A DNA stretch of 64,000 nt from JAJCYL01 sp965206015 (GTDB lineage: Bacteria > Bacteroidota > Bacteroidia > Cytophagales > Cyclobacteriaceae): NCBI GenBank assembly GCA_965206015.1, contig CBDBIW010000016.1, positions 868,001-932,000 of the forward strand. The letters are read 5' to 3'. The notes beneath the pieces are model-generated. The model saw only the letters and a program-made list of their open reading frames with translations. It had not been told where the DNA came from and made no database searches. Of this stretch, positions 52,768 through 61,947 are shown piece after piece. The position numbers and the translations under genes are program-made. The first letter of the stretch is position 1, and the number at the start of each line of letters is the position of its first letter.

Positions 52768-53397
52768 ATGGATAATATTGCGATGGAACTTATCCAAAAA
52801 GCATCTTTCCAATCGAAGTCAGAACCATCAACCGAAATTTCGGATGAGAAACTTTGGTTTGAATTAAAAAAAGGTGATCCTGAAGCCCTTATCACGATTT
52901 ATTACAGATATGTCAGGATTTTGTATGCATATGGCATGCAAATTACGGCGGATCGGGAGTTAGTGAAGGACGCCCTGCAAGACATTTTTCTTAAGCTGAA
53001 ACAATCCTCTAAAGGCTTGGGGGATGTAAAAAACATAAAGGCTTATCTTCTTACAATGTTGAGACGGGATTTGCTGCAAAAAATTAAAGTTAATAAAAAA
53101 AGAGCCCCATTTTCCTTGCTAAACAAGAGTTGCTCTTTATTAAGAATCAAGCCTGACATCCATTTTGTAAATTTTCAATTCGAAGAATTTCAGCGAAAGA
53201 AAATAGAGGATGCCTTAAACAATATTTCCATACGGCAGAGGGAAGCTGTACTTCACCACTATTATGAAGGTTTATCTTATCAGGAAATATCCCAAATAAT
53301 GGCTTTGAAAAATGCCAAATCTGCAAGAAAACTAATTTATAGAGCTCTTGATTCTCTAAGGGATTTATTGGGAAAGACACCCCCGGTTTCTTCATAA
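52768..53397 (+). CDS. ECF RNA polymerase sigma factor
   Basis: 209 residues, sigma-70 family group 4. Region 2 is GDPEALITIYYRYVRILYAY, then LVKDALQDIFLKL; region 4 is ISIRQREAVLHHYYEGLSYQ, then EISQIMALKNAKSARKLIYR. Region 3 is absent, as in all ECF factors. The adjoining fecR-susC pair shows that it belongs to the SusC-coupled, FecR-controlled class: substrate binding at the outer membrane should free it to transcribe the susCD genes. The FecR start lies 126 bases on. Confidence 0.95.
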   Translation: MDNIAMELIQKASFQSKSEPSTEISDEKLWFELKKGDPEALITIYYRYVRILYAYGMQITADRELVKDALQDIFLKLKQSSKGLGDVKNIKAYLLTMLRRDLLQKIKVNKKRAPFSLLNKSCSLLRIKPDIHFVNFQFEEFQRKKIEDALNNISIRQREAVLHHYYEGLSYQEISQIMALKNAKSARKLIYRALDSLRDLLGKTPPVSS

Positions 53398-53494
53398 TCT
53401 TTTGAGATTCCGAAAATATCCTGATTTGACTGGGGTCATTTATTGGATTTTGACATCTATATCAACAAGTATACATTGACGAACTGACTTCGAT

Positions 53495-53534
53495 ATGAAG
53501 TATAATGTATGAAGTATAACGTATGAAGTATAAC
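53495..53534. repeat. 14-bp tandem triplication carrying start codons
   Basis: ATGAAGTATAAtGT (53495-53508), ATGAAGTATAAcGT (53509-53522) and ATGAAGTATAAC (53523-53534). Each copy begins with ATG. The first two ATGs open five-codon frames ending in TGA; each TGA overlaps the next ATG as ATGA. Only the third ATG opens fecR. Confidence 0.9.
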
Positions 53535-54530
53535 ACAAGTGAGGATTTTTTAGGAGATGAATCCTTTGTTAAATGGGTCAAAAAGATTGATAATTCAACG
53601 GAAAAATACTGGCTTTCCTGGCTAGAAGAAAACGTGGATAAAGCGATTCATATGAATCAGGCGATTGCCCTAATCAAGTCAATTGATTATTCCAGAAGTA
53701 ATCCATTAGATGATGAAAGTGTTGATCGATTGTTAGAATCAATACTAAACAATGAAACCGCTAAACAAAGGAATGAGTTTAGGGTCGATTTCAAAAGTTA
53801 TTGGATAGCCGCTACTTTTTTGTTACTAATGTCCTCCATAGCAGGATATTTATTAATAAGAGATGATCATCAGGCGTCCGTTGAGGTTAGTGCAACCGGT
53901 ACGGTAGAGAAATCAATACCCCCGGGACAAAAATATAATTTGATATTGTCGGACGGGACGGAAGTCAAAATTAATTCTGGAAGCAGAATTCGTTTTCCAA
54001 AAGTATTTGTAAAGAATCAGAGGACCATTTTTCTCGAAGGAGAAGCATTTTTCAAGATAGTTAAAGATGAGAGGAGGCCATTTATTGTGGAAACCGCAGA
54101 CTTGACTATAAGAGTTTTAGGAACCTCATTTAATGTAAAAAACGACGAAAGAACCGGTATAACAGAAGTTGCATTAGTGGGAGGGAGGTTAAAAGTGAAT
54201 AATCAAAAGGGCAGTTCAATACAGTTGGTCCCTAATGAATTGGTACGGTTTGGAAATAGTAAAATAGAAACAAGGAGATTTGACCCGGCCAGAGTTCTTG
54301 CGTGGGTTGAAGGTAAGATCATTTTTGACAACTCTTCATCCGACGAAGTAATTGATTTACTCGAACGATGGTTTGGGGTCAAATTTGAACTTAAGAACAG
54401 AGATGAGTTATTCAGCGGGAGATATAGTGGTGTTTATACCAATGAGAAATTATCTGCTATTCTTCAGGGAATAGGCTTTGTTTCCGGGTTCGATTTTGAA
54501 ATTAAAAACAATCGGGTGATTGTGGAATAG
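53523..54530 (+). CDS. FecR-family anti-sigma factor
   Basis: 335 residues. A cytoplasmic N-terminal region (WLSWLEENVDKAIHMNQAIA) that should hold the sigma factor is followed by one membrane helix (about residues 92-112, YWIAATFLLLMSSIAGYLLI) and a periplasmic FecR domain (TVEKSIPPGQKYNLILSDGT, EVKINSGSRIRFP, VETADLTIRVLGTSFNVKND). A DUF4974 end follows (FDNSSSDEVIDLLERWFGVK). It passes the signal from the STN domain of SusC to the ECF factor. Its start is preceded by two mini-ORFs made by a 14-base tandem triplication. Confidence 0.95.
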   Translation: MKYNTSEDFLGDESFVKWVKKIDNSTEKYWLSWLEENVDKAIHMNQAIALIKSIDYSRSNPLDDESVDRLLESILNNETAKQRNEFRVDFKSYWIAATFLLLMSSIAGYLLIRDDHQASVEVSATGTVEKSIPPGQKYNLILSDGTEVKINSGSRIRFPKVFVKNQRTIFLEGEAFFKIVKDERRPFIVETADLTIRVLGTSFNVKNDERTGITEVALVGGRLKVNNQKGSSIQLVPNELVRFGNSKIETRRFDPARVLAWVEGKIIFDNSSSDEVIDLLERWFGVKFELKNRDELFSGRYSGVYTNEKLSAILQGIGFVSGFDFEIKNNRVIVE

Positions 54531-54574
54531 CGAAAATAAAACGAATGAATATGAAATATGACAATACAAGCTAA

Positions 54575-54603
54575 AACCGGCCTGCATCAGATGCAGGCCG
54601 GTT
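54575..54603. promoter_or_regulatory. Strong hairpin between fecR and susC
   Basis: AACCGGCCTGCAT (54575-54587), a 3-base loop, and ATGCAGGCCGGTT (54591-54603) pair without mismatch over 13 bp. There is no T-run behind it, so it is more likely an mRNA processing or stabilising structure than a simple terminator. Confidence 0.7.
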
Positions 54604-54610
54604 AATGGAA

Positions 54611-54652
54611 TGCTCATTCACAATCAACGTTTTCGACAAACTGGAATGAGCA
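54611..54652. promoter_or_regulatory. Second inverted repeat before susC
   Basis: TGCTCATTC (54611-54619) and GAATGAGCA (54644-54652) are perfect complements around a 24-base loop, ending 32 bases before the susC ATG. It could be an operator or an mRNA structure that controls translation of susC. Confidence 0.55.
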
Positions 54653-54684
54653 AGAAATAAAAGTTTAACAGAAAATATAAAGTT

Positions 54685-57600
54685 ATGATTCTAAAAATGC
54701 TAAAGCAAATATTGATAATGTCAAAATACGCTTTTTACGGAGTCCTGGTTCAATGTGTTGTCATAACAATGCTTATTGCCGAAGGCAGTTCAGCTCAGTA
54801 TAAAAGTGTCGATAATATTTATGTTACAGTTTCCTGGGGTTCAATCGAATTAGTAACCGCACTAAAGGAACTGGAAGAAAAGTCAAACCTTCATTTTTCC
54901 TACGAAGACAATATACCTTTATATGCTCAAGTAAGTATTAAGGAAAAGAATGCTTCTCTCAGGACGATTTTGGAGAATTTGGCTCAATCTCAGCACTTGA
55001 ATTTCAAACGAATAAACGGTAACATCCATGTTGCACGGAGGTCTTTTTTTGGAACATCCATAGAAGAGGAAATCTGGATAGTGGATAAAGAGATATCCGG
55101 TAAAATAACCGGAGAGGATAGCGAGGTGCTACCCGGTGTCAGTGTAGTAGTGAAAGGTACATCCTTAGGTACCATTAGTGATTCTGAAGGTATATATCGT
55201 CTGGATGTTCCAGATGATGCGCAAGTATTGGTTTTCAGTTATATCGGATACGAGACACAGGAGGCAATAATTGGTCAAAAAAGTGTTATTGATGTTACCC
55301 TTGAACTGGATATTACACAATTGAGTGAAATAGTCGTTCTTGGATATGGCAGCCAGGAAAAACAGGATGTAACCGGAGCGGTTTCGGTTATAAAAGGAAA
55401 AACGCTTGTGAAAGCTCCAACAGTTAATTTGGCAGCAGGACTTGCCGGTAAAATCACTGGTGTTCAGACCATACAGCAGTCAGGTCAACCCGGGTTTGAT
55501 GATGTGACCCTCAGAATAAGAGGAATTAGTTCTTTCAGGGGCGGCCAACAGCCATTGGTGATTGTAGACGGAATAGAACGACCACTATCCAGGATCAATC
55601 CAAATAATATTGCCAGTATTTCCATCTTAAAAGATGCGTCTGCCACCGCGGTATATGGTCGAAAAGGAGCTAACGGTGTTGTGCTTGTTACAACAAAGAG
55701 GGGTGCTAGCGGGAAGCCTTCATTCACTTATGATGTACGATTCGGAAGGCAAAAGCAAACGCGTGAAGTGGAAGTAATGAATGCAGCAGAATATTCACGT
55801 TTACTCAACCAGGCAAAAGAAAATGTCGGGGAGCCACTGCCATTTACAGACCAGGAGATCGCATCCTATGAGAATGATACGCTGCCGAGTTTTGACTGGA
55901 CAGATGCATTGTATAAGAATTCTGCTTTTCAGCAGCAGCATAACTTTAGCGTTTCTGGAGGGACAGACCTTACAAAATATTTTGTTTCCTATGGTCATTT
56001 AGAACAAGAAGGCATTCTTGAGTCGTCTCATTTTAAACAAAATAGCCTTCGGTCCAATATTGACCTTCAACTCACTGAAAGGTTAAGTTTGGGTGTAGAC
56101 TTATTAGGCAGGATCGAGAACAGGGATGCCTCTCCTTTTACAGATGGGGGCGAGAATTCGGTATATTCGGCGACAGTATTTGCTAATCCAACATTAAATC
56201 CCTTTCCTGATGTGCCGGGAGTTCCTGATGCAATTGCTTTTAACGGATTCTCAGGCACTCCAGTTGGTGCCGCAAATAGAAGTGGATTCTCAGAAAGGGA
56301 TAGAAACGTCCTACAATCAACTATTCAGTTTCAATATGACATTCCGGGAGTAGAAGGCCTGAACGCCAGGGGATTGTACGCATATGATTATACAGCTACA
56401 CGAAATACGGCATTTCAGATCCCATATGATTTTTACTCCTTCAATGACGCCGCCGGTGAATTTGAAAGACTCTCATCAGGTGATCCTTCTCAGATCATAT
56501 CTTCCGAAAATAGAAACGGATTTAATAGACGAACCTTGCAGTTGAGTTTAAGTTATGAGAAATCCTTCAATGACCATGATTTATCCGCTCTGCTGTTATT
56601 TGAACAAATAACAAGTGATTTTGACAGGTTATCAGCTTCCAGAACAGGGTTCCTTTCAGATGCAATATCACAGCTTAATGCTGGTTCTTTTGATGATGTA
56701 CAGAACAGTTCAGCATTTAGCGAACAAGCTTCAAGGGGATGGGTTGGCAGATTAAGCTACAGCTACAAGAATAGGTATTTGCTTCAACTCAACGGAAGGC
56801 TTGATAAGTCCTTTGCATTTGCTGAAGAATTTCGCACGGGCTTCTTCCCATCTTTTTCAATTGGCTGGAGAGTTTCCGATGAACCCTTTCTTGCTGGATC
56901 CACTCTTTTTAACAACTTGAAGATCAGGGGATCCTGGGGACAGGTTGGGAATGACAATGTGCCACAGTTTCAATATCTTTCCACATTTGGCATAAGTGGA
57001 GGTGTAGTACGGGGGGGGGGTAATTTCTTAAATGGGATAAATAGCAGCGGAATAGCGAACCCAAGTATAACCTGGGAAACTACAACTACCACTAATTTGG
57101 GGTTGGATGCTGGAATTCTTGATGGTAAAATTGAGTTGGAACTGGATTATTTCTTTAGAAAAACCGAGGATATACTGGACACTCCCGATGGCGTTGTACC
57201 TGCCTCTTTTGGTGCGTCAATATTAGATCGGCCAATTGGAGAAATGGAGTCCCGGGGTCTTGAGGCATTACTTAGACACAGCAACAATATCGGAGGATTA
57301 GCATTTACAGTAGAAGGAAATCTGACCTGGAGTAATAATGAAGTAACAAAGTTCAGTGAACCGGAGGACATTCTTCCTGCTATAGCCCAGGTTGGCAGGC
57401 CATGGCAGGAGAGAATTGGTTATGTGGCAGAAGGGCTCTTTCAGTCCCAGGAGGACATTGACGGGCATGCTACACAGGAATTATTTGGTCAGGTTGTACC
57501 CGGTGATATTAAATATAGCGATGTAAATGGCGATGGTGAAATAACTCCGGATGACAGAACAGTCATTGGCGATTCGAATATACCCAACCTTACATTTGGA

Positions 57601-58065
57601 TTCAACCTGAACGTTCAGTACAAAGGATTTGATCTTCAGGCTAATTTACAAGGGGCTGGCCAGTATTCACTTTACCTTCCTCTTATTCCATTTCAACTTG
57701 ATGGAAATTCTCTTCGGGAGCTCACTGATTCCTGGAGTCCGGAGAACCCGGATGCGAGATACCCGCGCCTTACTGCAGGATCTCTATTATCGAATAATGG
57801 TCAAACGACTACCACCTGGATAAGAGAAGTGAATTACTTCAGGCTAAGGAATCTTGAAGTGGGTTACAATTTTACTGGTTTAAAAGATCAATTAAATGCA
57901 ATAGGAATCTCTAATCTCAGAATGTTCCTTGCTGCGAATAATTTATTCACGCTTTCTAATTTGGATTGGAGAGATCCTGAGGGAGGTGGAGAAAGTACAG
58001 GTAATGCATATCCTTTTTATCCTCAGCTAAGGACAGTATCACTCGGGTTAAATGTTGGATTCTAA
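54685..58065 (+). CDS. susC: SusC/RagA-type TonB-dependent receptor with STN domain
   Basis: 1126 residues. After a signal region (ATG 54685 or 54718) come an STN signalling domain (residues about 45-120, SIELVTALKELEEKSNLHFS then LRTILENLAQSQHLNFKR), a CarboxypepD-like domain (about 137-215, GKITGEDSEVLPGVSVVVKG), a plug (EIVVLGYGSQEKQDVTGAVS; IRGISSFRGGQQPLVIVDGI; ILKDASATAVYGRKGANGVV) and a long barrel. It imports oligosaccharides through the outer membrane with SusD, and its STN domain should touch FecR. The presence of STN marks it as a signalling transporter. Confidence 0.96.
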   Translation: MILKMLKQILIMSKYAFYGVLVQCVVITMLIAEGSSAQYKSVDNIYVTVSWGSIELVTALKELEEKSNLHFSYEDNIPLYAQVSIKEKNASLRTILENLAQSQHLNFKRINGNIHVARRSFFGTSIEEEIWIVDKEISGKITGEDSEVLPGVSVVVKGTSLGTISDSEGIYRLDVPDDAQVLVFSYIGYETQEAIIGQKSVIDVTLELDITQLSEIVVLGYGSQEKQDVTGAVSVIKGKTLVKAPTVNLAAGLAGKITGVQTIQQSGQPGFDDVTLRIRGISSFRGGQQPLVIVDGIERPLSRINPNNIASISILKDASATAVYGRKGANGVVLVTTKRGASGKPSFTYDVRFGRQKQTREVEVMNAAEYSRLLNQAKENVGEPLPFTDQEIASYENDTLPSFDWTDALYKNSAFQQQHNFSVSGGTDLTKYFVSYGHLEQEGILESSHFKQNSLRSNIDLQLTERLSLGVDLLGRIENRDASPFTDGGENSVYSATVFANPTLNPFPDVPGVPDAIAFNGFSGTPVGAANRSGFSERDRNVLQSTIQFQYDIPGVEGLNARGLYAYDYTATRNTAFQIPYDFYSFNDAAGEFERLSSGDPSQIISSENRNGFNRRTLQLSLSYEKSFNDHDLSALLLFEQITSDFDRLSASRTGFLSDAISQLNAGSFDDVQNSSAFSEQASRGWVGRLSYSYKNRYLLQLNGRLDKSFAFAEEFRTGFFPSFSIGWRVSDEPFLAGSTLFNNLKIRGSWGQVGNDNVPQFQYLSTFGISGGVVRGGGNFLNGINSSGIANPSITWETTTTTNLGLDAGILDGKIELELDYFFRKTEDILDTPDGVVPASFGASILDRPIGEMESRGLEALLRHSNNIGGLAFTVEGNLTWSNNEVTKFSEPEDILPAIAQVGRPWQERIGYVAEGLFQSQEDIDGHATQELFGQVVPGDIKYSDVNGDGEITPDDRTVIGDSNIPNLTFGFNLNVQYKGFDLQANLQGAGQYSLYLPLIPFQLDGNSLRELTDSWSPENPDARYPRLTAGSLLSNNGQTTTTWIREVNYFRLRNLEVGYNFTGLKDQLNAIGISNLRMFLAANNLFTLSNLDWRDPEGGGESTGNAYPFYPQLRTVSLGLNVGF

Positions 58066-58077
58066 ATAATTACGATA

Positions 58078-59799
58078 ATGAAAAAATATATAATAACAAT
58101 GATCGTACTTGCTATGTCAGTAGCCTGTAACGATGACGTTCTTGATATTGTACCAGGAGACCGGTTTAATTCAGATCAGGTATTTGGTGATGAAAGGCTG
58201 GTTCAGGCAAATCTGAATAATTTACTTGGCAGATTGCCTAGTGGACAATATCAAGGTGGAACTGCGGGGTACGGAAGTTCTTATCTGCTCGCAAGTATAA
58301 CTGATGAGGCTCGTTCAAAAAGTGGCTGGATTCCTTCAAACACCGGTATTATTAATGCCGCGATTAATCCAACTAACAGCTTTGGGTTGGGAAACTGGGC
58401 TGCTTTCTATGGGCATATACGAGTGGCAAATGATTTTCTGAAGGGACTCGAAAACTCGAGCCTGGATAAGGATATTATTTCATTAGCAGCAGCGCAGGCA
58501 AGGTTTGCCAGGGCAATCTTTTACTTTGACTTGGCAAGGAGATATGGCGACGTTCCTCTAGTCATAGAGGCCCAGGAACTGGCAGAAGATCCATCGCAAC
58601 TTTTTGTCCCCAAGTCGACCCGGGCGGAGGTTTATGGTTTTATTAATTCAGAATTATCAGCGATTGAAGATGTCTTGCCTGATCTGACTGGTATTGCAAG
58701 TGGCGGAGTGAGTGCTCAAGCAGCGATTGCGTTAAATGCCCGAACTTTTTTGTATGCGGGTAAATGGCAAGAAGCAGCTGCTGAAGCAGACAAACTTATC
58801 ACGGGTGAAGATAATAATGATTTGGACCTTTTTGGTGCGGAGCCGGCAAATGCGGATGAAGCCGTAGCCAATTTGACAGAACTTTTTCGGTCACATGGTG
58901 GAAATCCCGAGACTATTCTTGAAAAACAATATGCTGTTGGAGGAAGAACACATGCATTTGGACAGGGTAACTGGCCTGTTAGATGGAGGAATAACAATGG
59001 AGGACAAACTGATCCTACACAGGAAATTGTAGATGCTTTTGAAATGCAGGCTACGGGCCTGCCGATTACCGACCTTGCTTCCGGTTATTCTTCCGACCGA
59101 CCGTATACCGGTAGAGATCCTAGATTTTATATGAGTATTTATTATCATGGAGCAGCAGGCCCTGAAGGTGTTAGCCCTAGCCGCGGAGAGCCATTCATTG
59201 ACATGGAGTGGGATAATAATAACGAAGGCCCGGGGGATGTAAAAGACGGGAACGCTTCTATTACCGGCTATTTGGTGAGAAAATTCCTTGATCCCGGAGA
59301 CGGATTTGATCCTCCTACAAGTGATAACGCCTGGCAAGAAATTCGTTTTGCAGAGGTATTACTGATTTATGCGGAAGCAGAGAACGAAGCGAACGGCCCT
59401 TCGGCCAGTGTGTATAACGCGGTCAATCGTATACGTGCCAGGTCAGCTATGCCGGATTTGCCTGCAGGATTGTCTCAGGATCAAATGAGGGATGCAATAA
59501 GACACGAGAGAAGAATAGAGTTAGTCTTTGAAAACCACCGTTGGTTCGATCTTATCCGATGGGGAATTGCTGCTGATATCCTGGACGGTTATCAACCAAA
59601 AGGAGTGAGGATTGAACGACAAGCTAGTGCGCCTGGTAAGGATGATGTGCCACAGCTGTTTGACCAATCTCAATTAACCTTTACTTATTTTGATGTACCG
59701 GGAAGAAGCCAGGTATTTCCGGCACAATTAAACCTATTACCGATTCCACAGGCTGAGGTTGATAAATTCCCTCAACTTGGACAAAATCCCGGTTACTAA
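58078..59799 (+). CDS. susD: SusD/RagB-family glycan-binding lipoprotein
   Basis: 573 residues. A lipobox ends at Cys 17 (AMSVACND), the surface lipoprotein lid of the SusC transporter. The helical TPR-like core shows IRVANDFLKGLENSSLDKDI, AARFARAIFYFDLARRYGDV-type sequence (RAIFYFDLARRYGDVPLV) and the C-terminal RHERRIELVFENHRWFDLIR then WG, a SusD hallmark. It starts 12 bases after susC and ends in a strong terminator. Confidence 0.96.
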   Translation: MKKYIITMIVLAMSVACNDDVLDIVPGDRFNSDQVFGDERLVQANLNNLLGRLPSGQYQGGTAGYGSSYLLASITDEARSKSGWIPSNTGIINAAINPTNSFGLGNWAAFYGHIRVANDFLKGLENSSLDKDIISLAAAQARFARAIFYFDLARRYGDVPLVIEAQELAEDPSQLFVPKSTRAEVYGFINSELSAIEDVLPDLTGIASGGVSAQAAIALNARTFLYAGKWQEAAAEADKLITGEDNNDLDLFGAEPANADEAVANLTELFRSHGGNPETILEKQYAVGGRTHAFGQGNWPVRWRNNNGGQTDPTQEIVDAFEMQATGLPITDLASGYSSDRPYTGRDPRFYMSIYYHGAAGPEGVSPSRGEPFIDMEWDNNNEGPGDVKDGNASITGYLVRKFLDPGDGFDPPTSDNAWQEIRFAEVLLIYAEAENEANGPSASVYNAVNRIRARSAMPDLPAGLSQDQMRDAIRHERRIELVFENHRWFDLIRWGIAADILDGYQPKGVRIERQASAPGKDDVPQLFDQSQLTFTYFDVPGRSQVFPAQLNLLPIPQAEVDKFPQLGQNPGY

Positions 59800-59813
59800 A
59801 AGAATGAATAAAA

Positions 59814-59840
59814 AAAGAGAGGGTTCATACCCCTCTCTTT
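59814..59840 (+). terminator. Rho-independent terminator of the susCD operon
   Basis: AAAGAGAGGG, loop TTCATAC, CCCTCTCTTT, a 10-bp perfect stem 15 bases behind the susD stop, followed by CTTC. Confidence 0.8.
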
Positions 59841-59883
59841 CTTCATATAGTAAGATTCAATTATTAAAAGAGGATCGCATTTA

Positions 59884-59937
59884 ATGGGTATGACAAATTT
59901 AATGGGTATGACAAATTTAACGGGTATGACAAACTTT
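59884..59937. repeat. 18-bp tandem triplication over a start codon
   Basis: ATGGGTATGACAAATTTA at 59884-59901 and 59902-59919, then a slightly changed third copy (59920-59937, starting ACG, ending CTTT). It encodes MGMTNL MGMTNL TGMTNF and supplies five in-frame ATGs. Confidence 0.95.
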
Positions 59938-61911
59938 TGGTTTACTCTTTTATTGTTGATCGTTTGTATAGAGGGTCGATGCCAGATTTTTCAGGAGTAC
60001 GCTCAACAAGCAGGTATTGATCACCATTGTTACGACCCCGATATGATGGGTGGAGGTGTAGCTGTATTTGATTACAACAAGGACGGTTTTGAAGACATCT
60101 ATTTCACAGGTGGAAGGAATCAAGATAAACTTTATGAAAATCTTGGTAATGGACGTTTTGAGGACGTATCGGAATCCACAGGAGTTCAAAATGCTCTATC
60201 CTATGTAAAAACAATGGGAGTGGTTGCAGGGGATGTCGATAATGACGGTTTTACAGATCTGCTTATAACAACTGCGGAAAATGAACGCAATTATCTGCTG
60301 ATTAATGAAGAAGGCTTGTCATTTGCTGACAATTCATTAATGCGTGGTATAAATAATACGGCATGGAGTAGTACAGCTACCATGGGTGATTATGATCTCG
60401 ATGGTGATTTGGATATATATATTGGAAACTATGTGAATATTGACGGGGGTGCTTTCCCATATAATATTACATCAGCCGAACCGGATTTCTTCTATAAGAA
60501 TGATGGAACGGGAAGATTTAATATGATTGATAATCCTTTAACGGAGGAAGAGACGGGTTGTACCTTGGTAAGTTCATTTACGGATATTGACCAGGATGGT
60601 GACCAAGACCTTTTCGTATTGAATGATTTTGGGGATTTCTATCAGGGAAACAAACTATTGGTCAATAATTATCCTCAAAATACTTTTCAAGAGACAGCAA
60701 AATTTGCGGGAATTGGAGCGGAGATCAATAGTATGGGCATAGCTCGCGGTGATTATGATGAAGATGGAGATCTGGACTATTATGTGACCAATATTGGAAC
60801 CAATTTCCTTTTCGAAAAACAGGACGAATTACAATTTTTGAATGTTGCTCGTTTTCAGGGGGTTGATGATGGCACCGGGTTTTCATGGGGGGCCGCTTTT
60901 ATGGATGTTAATAACGACAGCTATTTAGACCTCTATGTTGCTAAGGGTTCAATTATTGATGTACCTGATCCCATGGAAAATAAATTATTTGTTTACAATG
61001 TCAATCAGCAGACCTACACAGATGAATCCGTGACTGAACACGTTAATGATGAGAATAGGGCAAGAGGAATGGCTTATGGTGACTTTAACAACGACGGCAA
61101 GTTAGATTTTGCCGTAGCCAATGTAAGGATCAAGCACACCAATGAGGGAAAGGCATTGGTTTATTTTAATGAGGATACCTCCGATAATAGCTGGATTAGA
61201 ATATTGTTGGAAGGAACATCCGCCAATAGAAGTGCGTACGGAGCGCGTGTTGAGGTTTCAGTTGGACCAAGAACATGGGTAAGAGAAGTCTCCGGCGGCA
61301 GCAGTTATCTATCCAGTCATAGCAGTGCGGTGCACTTTGGTTTGGGAAGTGAGCGGTCAATTGACAAGTTAACCATTTACTGGCCAGGAACGGGTATACA
61401 GACTTTCGAAAATTTAAGTGTGGACAAATTTTATAAAGTTGTAGAGGACAGGGGAGTATATTTATATACTCTACACCATGTTGAAATATGCCCGGGGAGC
61501 AGTATGTACTTACAAGGTGCCGATCAAACAAAAGCGGGAATCTATATGGATACTGTCAGAATTTCCGGACAATCTGATGAAATTGTTTCAACCAGGTTGA
61601 CCCTGGCTGAGCCTGGATCTGGAGATTGTTTGTCTACGGTGACGAATGTTGTAGAGGACCAACCTCAGAACAAAGGAATTAGAGTATATCCTAACCCAGT
61701 AAGTAATTCACTATTGCGTTTCAAATCATATGATAGAATTGGTAGCTATAATATGTCAATTATTGACGTAAGCGGAAGGATCGTGTCCAAATCAAGTGGT
61801 AATATAGACGCAAACTACTTAGAGATTAAGACTTCATTGTCAGGAGGTATTTATACTTTATTGCTTCAAAACAAGGGGAGCATATCTGTTAAGAGGATCA
61901 TAATTGATTAA
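59884..61911 (+). CDS. CRTAC1-type FG-GAP/ASPIC protein with T9SS tail
   Basis: 675 residues. After the triplicated MGMTNL leader, which adds 12-18 residues to a normal signal peptide (FWFTLLLLIVCIEGRCQ), come seven FG-GAP/VCBS calcium loops (DYNKDGFEDIYF, DVDNDGFTDLLI, DYDLDGDLDIYI, DIDQDGDQDLFV, DYDEDGDLDYYV, DVNNDSYLDLYV, DFNNDGKLDFAV). An ASPIC/UnbV domain follows (NSWIRILLEGTSANRSAYGA; SVHFGLG-like VHFGLGSERSIDKLTIYWPG). The end (YPNPVSNSLLRF ... SGGIYTLLLQ ... SVKRIIID) is a type IX sorting signal, so it is surface-exposed. Such beta-propellers stand next to SusCD genes in many marine Bacteroidota; the ligand is unknown. Confidence 0.9.
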   Translation: MGMTNLMGMTNLTGMTNFWFTLLLLIVCIEGRCQIFQEYAQQAGIDHHCYDPDMMGGGVAVFDYNKDGFEDIYFTGGRNQDKLYENLGNGRFEDVSESTGVQNALSYVKTMGVVAGDVDNDGFTDLLITTAENERNYLLINEEGLSFADNSLMRGINNTAWSSTATMGDYDLDGDLDIYIGNYVNIDGGAFPYNITSAEPDFFYKNDGTGRFNMIDNPLTEEETGCTLVSSFTDIDQDGDQDLFVLNDFGDFYQGNKLLVNNYPQNTFQETAKFAGIGAEINSMGIARGDYDEDGDLDYYVTNIGTNFLFEKQDELQFLNVARFQGVDDGTGFSWGAAFMDVNNDSYLDLYVAKGSIIDVPDPMENKLFVYNVNQQTYTDESVTEHVNDENRARGMAYGDFNNDGKLDFAVANVRIKHTNEGKALVYFNEDTSDNSWIRILLEGTSANRSAYGARVEVSVGPRTWVREVSGGSSYLSSHSSAVHFGLGSERSIDKLTIYWPGTGIQTFENLSVDKFYKVVEDRGVYLYTLHHVEICPGSSMYLQGADQTKAGIYMDTVRISGQSDEIVSTRLTLAEPGSGDCLSTVTNVVEDQPQNKGIRVYPNPVSNSLLRFKSYDRIGSYNMSIIDVSGRIVSKSSGNIDANYLEIKTSLSGGIYTLLLQNKGSISVKRIIID

Positions 61912-61947
61912 CAGTTGCGGTGTGAAGAGTCTCTCAATTTCCTTAAA

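Noticed and set aside
57008..57020. Run of ten G in susC as a phase-variable tract
   Set aside because: The tract is in frame in an intact gene and is a single tract far from the start. Phase variation cannot be claimed without read-level length variation.
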